Part shown: positions 54,703 to 64,000 of the stretch, piece by piece
How positions within the stretch are numbered: position 1 is the stretch's first letter
Layout: each line of letters starts with the position of its first letter
Source: Mikania micrantha
Taxonomy: Eukaryota > Streptophyta > Magnoliopsida > Asterales > Asteraceae
Direction of reading: 5' to 3'
NCBI GenBank assembly: GCA_009363875.1
Contig: CM018689.1
Coordinates: 56,793,741-56,857,740 of the forward strand
DNA: 64,000 nucleotides
Made by a program: the position numbers and the translations under genes
Notes under the pieces: generated by a model
The model's database searches: none
Told to the model about the DNA's origin: nothing
Seen by the model: only the letters and a program-made list of their open reading frames with translations

Positions 54703-55619
54703 TAAGTTACAACCTTGCTAAGTTGCAATTCTTATAGCAATTGACCAACGAATAATATTATATATAATGCAAAAAGAAAAAAAAAATCTAATTCGCATTA
54801 GTGGTAAATGATTTGTCAAATTAGCACTGATTTTGGTAATTATGAAACCTAAATACCAAAAGTGAAATAATAACAATTAACAAACTACATGACCATCTCA
54901 ACAATTTAGTCTGTTTTTTTTATTACAAATAATGTTTAGTATTTCACCATTTACTCTAAAGTCTAAACCATATAATTAAGAGTTTTAATATTAAATAAAT
55001 TCGTCTTCTTATGATATTTTTATTCGATCAATTATTTATTTTGTTCAATGATCAATCAATTAAAAGTTTCTTTGTTAACTTGAAATATAATTTTATCATA
55101 ACTATATGTTTTATATCGAAAATAGCTTAAGGTTGACCAAAATTATAATTTTCATGTGACATACCACCGGTTTACAAACACGTGATATCGGAAGTTATGT
55201 CTTGATAATCTATATCTATAATAACAAAACATGTTTAGTTAAATATATACATCTGAAAGTGGTTTGCTGTATTAATTATTATATGACGAAAAGTCAAATA
55301 CCAACTTTCTGATAACAATAAAGGTGGGCGAGCCCACTCTTTACGATATAAAGTTCAAAAATCATTTTCAGACAAGTTTAATTATTGATTATAAAATTTT
55401 ATTTTTCGGATATCTTAGAAATTATAAATTTAATTTATGCTGCTCATGTTTTTAGTTTTCAATTAGAGGCGGAGATTTGAATTTATTTCCGACTTTTTTT
55501 TTTCTTTTTTTAACATCAAAAATTTGGTCACCTGTTGCCATCCTAGCAAATAAATCAATCTTCCGTCCGAATAATATAGTATGGTGACCTGACCAACCTG
55601 TTTAGGAAGAAACCTGCAA
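54703..55619. other. AT-rich intergenic, no gene recognised
   Basis: No supported feature. Confidence 0.35.
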
Positions 55620-55624
55620 CTAAG

Positions 55625-56027
55625 GTAGTGTTTGTTTTCTAAGAGGTAAAATGTCTACAGTCTGCAGAACACATCCGCAGACATCTACAGAAGAAGAGAT
55701 GGACTGAATGTCTGCAATCTGTAAGAAGAAAAATGTTTGTTTTTTAACGTCTGTTGACTCTTAAAATAAATTGGAGGTGGTGTACGATGGGGGTGGCCGA
55801 CGGTGGAGGAGGTGGTGAGGGTGACCGGCGGCGGTGGGTGGTGGTGGGTAATCTCTACGATCTTTGAAGATATTAAAAGTGGTTGGTCCACATCTACACA
55901 AAAAAGACCTCAAGCAGACCATTTTTAATGAAAAGTATTCGAAGAAACAAATAGTCTGTAGATGTCAACGTCTGTGCGGCGTAGACAAAAGAGGTTATAC
56001 AAACCTTTTATAATAAACAAACAAGGC
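55625..56027 (-). repeat. GC-core dispersed repeat, copy 2
   Basis: Inverted counterpart of 49777-50182: GTAGTGTTTGTTTTC start, AAACAAACAAGGC end, TGTCTGCAATCTG words and a GGTGGTGGG core. CTAAG on both sides (55620-55624, 56028-56032) may be a 5-bp target duplication. Confidence 0.7.
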
Positions 56028-56032
56028 CTAAG

Positions 56033-56375
56033 AAAAATCCTTTGGCTTAGTCCAGATCAATATCTACTTTAGAAGTGACTTCATACATCTCATTAGAGAA
56101 GTCAAGAGACTATCACTAAACCAGAAGTCTTTTGGTTATTTCTAACTTATCTAAATGCATAAACTAAAAAGCTCAGTTTTTTTCCTACCGACAAATTACA
56201 CATGGTGATACAATATTTACGCTTGAAACATATTTTCCCTTTTACTAGTCATAGAACTTATTGTTTATCAATCCAATATTATTTTTAAAACATCTTTTTA
56301 GACAAAAGATGGGCTTGAAAATTATTTTTAATTATAAACTGCTTAGAATTGTTTGTCTAAGAATTACAAAACTAC
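56033..56375. other. Intergenic, no gene recognised
   Basis: No supported feature. Confidence 0.3.
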
Positions 56376-57685
56376 GTACTTTTATGTATCCAGCAAATTA
56401 GCCTAATAGTTAATGTTTTGATCATTTCTCCTTGTTGATCAGGATTCAAGTCTCTCTGGTTTTGAATTAATAAGAGGCGAGTGTTTACCTATTCCACTGA
56501 GTTCACGTGCATCAGGGGGTATGTCACACCCCCAAATTCTCACTCGTGGTGTTAGTCCACGTGGGTGTGACGTGGCCAGAATCACAGCTCAAGGTCATAT
56601 AGAACACCTCTATATGCGTTTACAAATCTCATGTTTGACACATACACATAATCATACAGTTTGCAGCGGAATAATAATTGTTAAAAATGCAGCGGAAAAG
56701 TAATAAGTTTAAATATTGCAGCGAAAATAAATGTCAGACCAAATCACTGTTTAATACATAACATAGATAGATTGTTTTCAAATGACACAAAAACAGAATG
56801 CATGAGGATCCTAGTTGCTCATCCCTTAATCGTGCATTCCTGTTCCAGGTGCCTGTCAGTTACATGAGAATACCAGTTTAGAAAAAGTGTCAACACAATG
56901 GTTGGTGAGTTCACAGGTTTTGATATACATATAAAGTAAGAAAGTGTGTCATGTTGTTTATCAATGTTAGTACCGAGCCCTAGGCTCCAAGTGTCAGTGC
57001 GTCACTACCGAACTAGACTTGTTTGTCCTTGCCTCCGCTATGTCTCGTATGCATAGCAAGTTAGGTCAGAGTTTGCACGGGTTATGACATCCAGTCAACA
57101 TAGTGCCCCGTGGGGTTAGTCATTCCCTAATGGATCCATTCAAACCTACCACGTTGTTCGTACATTAACGGTAAGACTTTGTGAGGGCTTGTTACGAGTT
57201 CAACACTTAATGTTTATCCAATAAACCAGCATACACAAAAATGTTTGTAATAGCAATAATGTTTGACTCGATGCAACTAGTATTCTCCCCCTATTTAAAA
57301 GCGCTTGAAAAAGAGTAAAGAGGGACCGTAAACTCACCTTAGTGATCGTGTGATAAGCAAGCGTAAGCTCCTCGAATAGTAAGCGTGTCGGTCACCGGCA
57401 ACCTATATCGTACACCGTAAGTGAGTTCGTGTATGTGACCGTGCTAGTGCTCGTGTTTGTGTCAACAACCCTTGGTTGTTCATGTTTGTCCGTGTCGGTC
57501 CACAATGACCGTGTTTGACTGTGTTGGTCCACATTGACCGTGTTTGACCTTGTTTGACTAGTGTTGACCCAAGTTGACCGTGTCAAGTCAACGACCCGTT
57601 GGTGAACCGTGTGACGGTTGTGAATCGTGTAGCAAATGTGTAAGTGCTCGTCGTGTGCAAAACGCGCAAGTCGCGTCTATGGACA

Positions 57686-58326
57686 ACTTACTATTTATAA
57701 TAAGTTTCCATTTTTGGAAAGTTCACAAAGCATAACAATTTTAGAGTTCTAGCATGCTCATTTGTCCTACGTGATCATGTTAACACATAACACATCATCA
57801 TACGGATTCACATAGATCGTTCATAGCATGATAGTACACAAAAGTTTCCTAAAATAGAAAGTTTCCATTTATAGCATACGTGAAATCGGAAACCATCTAA
57901 CTTAGCATCTATTCATCATGTTATAACATAATAAGCCATTTAGCATACTCAAATCACACAACACGTCGACAAATCGGTTTTTGTAAAAATAAAGTTACTA
58001 AATATAGTAACTTTGTGGTTTTGCATGGAAATAACCATTTTAACATTTCCAAACCATTTTCTCATCATCAATCATCTTAATAAATCATCTAGCATCATTC
58101 AAACATGTCAACATAACCAAATTCATCCACTTAGCATCATTTCAATAACAAAAGTTACTAAGAATAGTAATTTATCACTTATGACCATAATCATCACCAA
58201 AAATCATGATCTAAGTATTTAAATCGTCATCTTATCATCCTAATGGTAATTCCAAACACATGCATGTTCATCATTTCATTCACAACACCATTTTATAAGC
58301 AAAAAGTTTCTATTATTAGAAAGTTT
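57686..58326. repeat. Series of spaced inverted dyads in solo LTR
   Basis: Dyads at about 57705 (TTTCCA/TGGAAA), 57844 (TTTC/GAAA, partial), 57991-58014 (AAAGTTACTA/TAGTAACTTT, perfect), 58151-58174 (AAAGTTACTA/TAGTAATTT, one change) and 58307-58322 (TTTCTA/TAGAAA). Spacing is roughly 140-160 bp, so this is probably a decayed tandem repeat. Confidence 0.75.
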
Positions 58327-58944
58327 GCCAAGAATCAACATTTTAACCATTTTAAACAAATCAAACCATGAGTAATCCTCTTAATATCATCAATAAGCAC
58401 ATCAACATACTCAAGATCATTCCTACCATCATAGATCACACATGCATGGCAATATAATGTCACAAATCATCATTTTAAGCAACAAGACCTATACACGTCA
58501 TCTTAGATCATCTTAGAACATCATCTAATCATCTTAGATCATCAAAGGACATCATGAAATCAACAAACCCAGAAAATAAATTCGTGCATGTGCACTATAG
58601 GTGCTTGCATGTGAGTATAAAGTATTGCACGTGTGTGTAATGGTGGTTTTAAGCCACAAGAGGTGTAGAGACTACTTTCTAAGGCTCCAAGAACTTCTGG
58701 ATTGCTGCTAACTCAACCTCCTAAGCTCCTGGAAAGCTTGTTCTCAACAGTAACGAAGTGGTGAGGGTGGATTCGAGCTCCAAAGTTGGATGTCAAGCCT
58801 TCAACTTTCGATCTCTAAGCTCTCTATGCTGTAACAATGGCTTCCAGAGGTGGAAAAGATGGTTTTCTGGTGAAGAAGACGAGCTTGAGTGTCTTGGAAT
58901 CGAAAATGAGGGACTAGGGTGGCTTAGAATGATTACAATCTTGG

Positions 58945-58953
58945 ATTTATAAG
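58945..58953 (-). promoter_or_regulatory. TATA box of solo LTR
   Basis: CTTATAAAT on the minus strand, about 500 bp inside the 5' end of the LTR. Confidence 0.6.
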
Positions 58954-59680
58954 ATTTTGTCGTCAGAGCTGCGTCGCGTACCGCGATGGAGTGTTTAAAT
59001 CATCTTCGCGTACTGGGGCGGATTTCGGGAGTCAAACCCCCGCGATGTTGGCCGCGTATCGCGTATGGGCCTCTTGTTGGGCTTTCGCGTACCGCGATGG
59101 GCCCCTGGGGAGCCCAATAAGCCTATTTCAATGGATTTGATCCGTTCGTCGTCATTTTCACGCTTCCGAACTATCGTTTGGCCTCGTTTGAACTTCCAAG
59201 TTCAAAGTGTGAGTGTTTCGTGAAGTTTCGAGTGATGTGCTACACAATGTGCTTGACGTTCACCAACGTTCGTGTGTTTTGACACGTGTGTGCTATTTGC
59301 CGACAATTTCACGAATTATCCTGTTGTGTGTCAGTGTTTGTACTGTCGTGCCACGTGTCACACTAAATTGATCTAATTCTAGTGCCATGTGTACAATAAG
59401 CATTTAAATAAATATAAAGCTGACCTGGAAAATACGGGGTGTCACAGGGTAAGGCCTCACGGTCGAAAATTAAGGAATCGATCTTAGTTACCAACCGTCA
59501 AGATAACTGAAGGCAGCACGGCGAGATTGTTTGCCATTTAAAAAAAGTACTTTTATGTTAGATAAAAAGTAACGTTTGGTCTCATCATTTAATTTTTTTT
59601 TTAATTTAATTAGAAGCTTACTAAAACCATAATTAAGTTCTAGTAACTATGTAATTGTAACTTATTAGCAGAATCACTTA

Positions 59681-60005
59681 TCAACCTATTATAATAAAGG
59701 AGTATTTTTAAAAGACACATGTCGCATTCTGGTGCAATTTGAAAAATATTTTCCGGCTCTTTCTCCTAATATATATTTATAATTTTTAATAATTAAATTA
59801 TATAATTAAATATTAAAAAATTTAAATCTTCTTTTATTCTAATATTTTACTAATTTATTATAGTTTATAAATTATAAAAATATTTCAATGATACTTTATC
59901 TTAAAATATAATTTTATTATTATTAAAAAATTATTATTATTTATATTAATAAATTATATTTTTTTTAATTATCTAACCCGTGTAATACACGGGGTTTTAG
60001 GTTAG
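59681..60005 (+). mobile_element. Small non-autonomous Helitron (325 bp)
   Basis: Starts TCAACCTATTATAATAAAGG after host A and ends hairpin CCCGTGT-AAT-ACACGGG (59977-59993), GTTTTAGG, TTAG, then host T. The canonical CTAG is changed to TTAG, a C-to-T change. Insertion is between A and T as expected. Confidence 0.72.
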
Positions 60006-60153
60006 TTATATAATCAACTAAAAAAAAGACAAATTTATTACACTCATAAAACTAGTTGAAACTAATATATCTTGTAGATTTAAACCAAGAAACCTTGCTA
60101 TTAATAGGAAATGCATTTGACAAATGGGCTACGCTAATATTAACAACTACAAC

Positions 60154-60385
60154 TAAAGGTTGGCAAAAAACCCGGAACTGGAACTAACAACCCGAATTGA
60201 AGCCGGTTGTACCTGAACTGGTGGGTTACTTTTACCTAGAAAAAAGTGAACCAGAACAAGCAAAACCCGAATCAGAACCGGCCAAAAACTGGTTGAAACC
60301 GGTCAAAAGCCGGAACTGAAACTGGTTGTTGACTTTGTTGACTGTAACCGGAACCAGACTAAAAATATCGGTTTGCCCGCGTCTA
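60154..60385. mobile_element. hAT-type MITE, CCGGTT-filled family
   Basis: TIRs TAAAGGTTGGCAAAAAAC and (reverse complement) TAGACGCGGGCAAACC. Target duplication ACTACAAC (60146-60153) / ACTCCAAC (60386-60393), 7 of 8. Interior of GGAACTGGAAC/AACCGG words. Confidence 0.85.
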
Positions 60386-60393
60386 ACTCCAAC

Positions 60394-61450
60394 GTGTACG
60401 ACGGCACCTTAGAAGGGATTTCAACCGTCCTCTCGGATTTGACACTCTAACGCATATGTCTGAGCTCACCCTAGAAGGAATCTCACAACTAGGTAAACTC
60501 TCTAACCTTAGCTAAGCAAATATGCTTCGACTCAGATTAGATTATAACGTAAAGTATCTGATTAACAAATTGAATGTATGGCCCACTTATGTCCAACGAA
60601 AGTTGATTAGAGAGGTGGAGCCTATTGTTGCAGCAAAAGTAAGAAGATTTCTAGACCACCAGACATTTCAAATGGAGTGCTAAGAATAAGTACAAACAAC
60701 CCATTTTATCGAATTTATATCGTCAAAAGAAAGTATTAACTTAATAAACGAAATAGACAAATTCAAAGTTTAGAAACTCGAGAATATAAAATAATATTTT
60801 TACAAAGTTTTTTTAAAAAGTTTATAAGTAAAAATGTTAATCTTGAAAGAAAGAGGTGGAACAATTAAGGGAAAAAAAATGATAAATATAAAACTTTAAA
60901 TATTTAAGAGGGCGAAAATAACATTTTATGAAGTTTTTAGAAAATTTAAAGGACTAAAAGTGCAAACTTGGAAGGTTGAGAGGAGCAATCATAAATGGAA
61001 AATTTTACCGCGTATAAAACTAAGCTCGTAAAAAATTATTTTTCTTTAAGTATCAATCATGAAATCAAATGTAGAGCAATTAAGAAACAAAAGCAATAAA
61101 TCCAAAATTTTAGAAACTCTAAATGATGTAAACAATATTTTATAAAGTTTTATAAAACTTAAGTTTAAAAAGTATAAAATTGGAAAGCTAAAGGGAAGCA
61201 ATCGTGAAGGGGAACACCTTGGGTTGCTTTTTAATGTAGCATACTAATATGTGTATAAATAATTTAAAAACAATTAAATATCTTTTATTAAATGATATGA
61301 CATATGTTACTATCTGATATTTTACTATATATTTTTAAATAATAATATTAATAAATATATTTCTAAATACTAAATGATAAATTAATATTAAAAAGCGTAT
61401 TTGAATTTAAAACTTTAGTTATAATTAATTAAAGTATTTAGTCGTTTTAT
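60394..61450. other. Intergenic, no gene recognised
   Basis: AT-rich with short direct repetitions (AAAATTTTAGAAAC / ACAAAGTTTT words at 60760-61160) and no coding sequence. Confidence 0.4.
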
Positions 61451-61490
61451 AATATTTCTTTTATAATTAGTAATTACTAAAGAATATATA

Positions 61491-62991
61491 GAGGAAGGTT
61501 CACAAGAAAACTTATAAATTTTAAGAAAACTAAGAAAACTAAATTTTAACCAATCACAAAATTTTGAGTTTTTCTTTTTTCATTTATTAAAAAGGGTAGT
61601 AAGGTAATAGTATAACAAAACTAATTTTGGTAATTATCTTATTTCTCTTAAATCTTATACTCTCACCCAAAAAGTCATAATTCTTGTTTTTTTTAATTCT
61701 ACGATTGTCTTTGATTCCTTACAATCGTCCTGTTACCATGGTGATGGATGATCAAAAGTCAAGGAATGTTGGTCGTGTTTGGCTTTCGATCTTAACTTGT
61801 CGGCACCATCGGAAACCACCATGCATGTCTCCAATCAAGATCAACGCTGGGAATCGAGCTTCAAATTCACGACCAATCAGAACAAAACCACCGTTCGTTC
61901 ATATGTCCGCCACTTCAACATTATTGGATTGTCATTTCTAAGACAAATGTGCAAATCGATCATATTAATTATTTTCTTGATTTTTTCCTACATTTTGTAT
62001 TTATTTAATTACGCATTTAATTTGATCTTTGTGGAGGTATGTGAAATTGTCTATCATACCCACAAAATTCGAATTCTCTTTAACAACTGATATGAATTCT
62101 TTGGATTATTTTATTAAATTGTTGATAACTTTAATATATATACATACATTTTTGAAATTCTTTTTATTTTTTTTATGTTGGCTTTTAAGTTTGTAGAAAG
62201 TGGAATTCCTTTCTTGTTCGCGTCTATTTTAGTTTTCTTGTATTTCAAGTTAGTGAAAGAAGGATTACATTACCACCATAATCGAAAAGTCAAAAGGGAT
62301 TTTCCTTCTATTTGATTGATTACGTATATGTAATCAGATTATTTGCTTACATTTGTGTTATTTGATTGATTACGTATATGTAATCAGATTATATGTGTTA
62401 CATTTATTCTTTTTTAGTTGATTATATATAGGTAGTTAGATTATATTTAACCAATGCTTACATATATGTAAGCAAATTTACTAAATGCTTATGAACGATG
62501 TTTATTGCCTTTATACCAATTATGATAACATATACGTAATCATGTTACATATATGTTTACATTTTGTTATGTTTAAGTGATTACATATATGTAATACACT
62601 GTCGCTTTTGATTGATTACATATGTATAATCATATTATATGTACGAACACGATTACTTTTATAGTAGTTGTAAAAGAATAAAAGAATTTAGATTTTTTAA
62701 TTTATTTTTTTTAGTTTAAAAAATCTACTTTTTTTTATTTATTTATTACAATAATTAAGAGAAAGGAAAGATGAGAGAAAAAACATAATTATGGAAATTT
62801 AATTAATTTAAAGGAGAGAGAAACTAGTTGTTACCTGTTATACCCTTTTGTATTATAATTAATTCTTTTCATTAATGTTTATTTAAGATATTATCCATAA
62901 ATGATCTTAACCATTGATTGCATTAATCAACGGTAGATAAGTGGTTTTCTCAGTTTTCTTCAAAAGGAGGGTTTTCTGTGGAACCCTCCCC
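61491..62991 (-). mobile_element. 1.5-kb TIR element related to 45065-49473
   Basis: Left end GAGGAAGGTTCACAAGAAAA is nearly the same as the right end of the 45-49 kb element (reverse complement GAGGAAGGTTCATGAGAAAA). Right end, reverse complemented, begins GGGGAGGGTTCCACAGAAAA. Inside are about seven TGATTACATATATGTAATCA-like palindromes (62318-62635) and frames at 61684-62090, one with FDLNLSAP, which may be a captured gene scrap. It is flanked by 39-40 bp direct repeats (61452-61490, 62995-63034). Orientation is given relative to the larger element. Confidence 0.7.
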
Positions 62992-63034
62992 TATATATTT
63001 CTTTTTATAATTAGTAATTACTAAAGAATATATA

Positions 63035-64000
63035 TATATATATATATAATTTATTATTTCTTAGTACCTAAATACATGTTAGGGTTAACAATTATATGCT
63101 TAATAGATTTTATTTATTTATTTATTTTTGAACAAGCTCACACCCTCTAGGCTACTATAAGTTACTTGTTCATAATAAAACTTAAACACTCGGCCCCTCA
63201 TGAACGATTATCATTTTAACATCATCTTAAGATCATTGTGTTACAACATTCGTTGTGACTTGTCTCTTATTGAGCTGACATGTATTGTTGATGAATAGAT
63301 AAAAACTGATTATGAAGAAAACTTCTATAGATTTTGTATAGTTTGGTAACATGTTTATATCCCACGTTATCAGAAGTCATGATATAATTAATAGCATATA
63401 CAAGTTTCAAGTCATACAATAGACAAAATAGACTCACAACTGAACTAAAATTATATGTGTAACTAGAAGGTTGAATGCATCTTGATAAACATTTCAACTG
63501 TTTCAGATTGAAAAATGTCTAGATGTAAACATGTGGACTACTTCAACGATAATTTATTTTATCTATTTAATTTTCCTATATTTTCTAAGTAGAGTATGGA
63601 AATACATATAATATGTTACTTTTATCAAACATCATCCTTTCCAACACATCAAATGTAATAGTGTTTGAATGAATAGTGTGTGTATGTATATTTGCAGATT
63701 TTATCATGTAAAATTGCATAATTAAGGACACTGATATACGTTAATTATCTTCATTATAAACAGCATTTTTTTTAAATTCTTTATGTGCATATTTATATAA
63801 TAAATCACTCAAGATTTATGAACTGACAATACTTTTTTACGTTTATTTAAAATTATGAAGTGAAATCAATTATTCAGAGTTCTAAATGCTCCATGATTTC
63901 AAGATCATTGGAAAGACCTATAGTACAATCGATTTCTTACGGGTTAAATTGCACCATCAAACCTTGTATATTTATAACAATTACGACATTCGGACTAATG
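63035..64000. other. Intergenic, no gene recognised
   Basis: A short (TA)n run, then AT-rich DNA. The minus-strand frame 63267-63497 has no recognised domain. Confidence 0.35.

Larger units (their letters stand above)
56522..59446 (-). mobile_element. Solo LTR (2,925 bp) of a third gypsy-type family
   Basis: TGTCACACCCC...GGGGTGTCACA with a perfect 5-bp target duplication GGGTA (56517-56521, 59447-59451). Minus orientation is supported by a TTATAAAT box (58945-58953) followed, on that strand, by a leader-like CT-rich sequence. GC-rich CGCGTACCGCGAT words cluster at 58970-59110, just upstream of the TATA. A series of dyads lies at 57686-58326. No internal domain. Confidence 0.88.
56388..59546 (+). 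mobile_element. SINE split by a solo LTR
   Basis: 5' part 56388-56521 with a tRNA-like head (TTAGCCTAATAGTTAATG and GATTCAAGTCTCTC as box A/B-like) and 3' part 59452-59546 ending GTTTGCCATTTAAAAAAA. A 12-bp perfect target duplication GTACTTTTATGT (56376-56387 and 59547-59558) joins the halves and proves the event order. About 230 bp without the insert. Confidence 0.85.

Noticed and set aside
61684..62090. Two overlapping frames, one with FDLNLSAP (EAR-like)
   Set aside because: Too short and inside a TIR element; the motif alone is not enough to claim a captured regulator.

Overview
The window is repeat-dense, AT-rich plant nuclear DNA. Plant-type split genes, tRNA-derived SINEs, Ty1/copia and Ty3/gypsy LTR retrotransposons, hAT/Mutator MITEs and Helitron ends indicate a eudicot. 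The Sirevirus with a separate env-like ORF and the abundance of CCGGTT-filled hAT MITEs suggest an asterid, perhaps Asteraceae; that assignment is inference. I see no bacterial operon, CRISPR array or viral genome.

Only two host genes can be defended. (1) A 41-codon intronless DVL/ROTUNDIFOLIA-like small-polypeptide gene lies on the minus strand at 8014-8139 with its own TATA box. (2) A nine-exon gene at 19899-28028 (+) encodes a 624-aa malectin-like/LRR receptor-like protein of the RLP4 type: signal peptide, malectin-like ectodomain, short LRR block, one membrane span, short basic tail and no kinase. All nine exons splice in frame. Intron 4 carries a hAT MITE with a perfect 8-bp TSD. Intron 7 carries a complete antisense Ty1/copia element (4,525 bp, identical 245-bp LTRs, 5-bp TSD, intact 1,314-codon gag-pol), which expands an intron of about 91 bp to 4.6 kb.

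Layout: 1-5190 is the 3' part of a Sirevirus (RNase H, two-part env-like ORF, 3' LTR). 5191-19898 is intergenic DNA with the DVL gene, CCGGTT-rich hAT MITEs, a Mutator-type MITE, SINEs and Helitron ends. 19899-28028 is the RLP4-like gene with its copia insertion. 28029-33800 holds SINEs and fold-back elements. 33819-42417 is a 5'-truncated, multiply broken chromovirus pol (Tekay-like) with its long 3' LTR, which is itself interrupted by a 3,030-bp solo LTR of another family. 42418-49520 is a train of fold-back elements and microsatellites, then a 4.4-kb TIR element carrying a broken ULP1-like protease fragment. 49521-56387 is mostly featureless AT-rich DNA with repeats and a SINE. 56388-59546 is a SINE split by a 2,925-bp solo LTR. 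59547-64000 holds a small Helitron, a MITE and a second TIR element related to the ULP1-bearing one.

Two patterns stand out. First, three unrelated gypsy-type LTRs each carry, in the part expected to be transcribed as leader, an array of regularly spaced inverted dyads; in two of them the arms differ between copies while still pairing. Second, the two TIR elements at 45-49.5 kb and 61.5-63 kb share ends and many copies of a palindrome near TGATTACATATATGTAATCA. Both could be functional structures of their elements and can be tested by computation.
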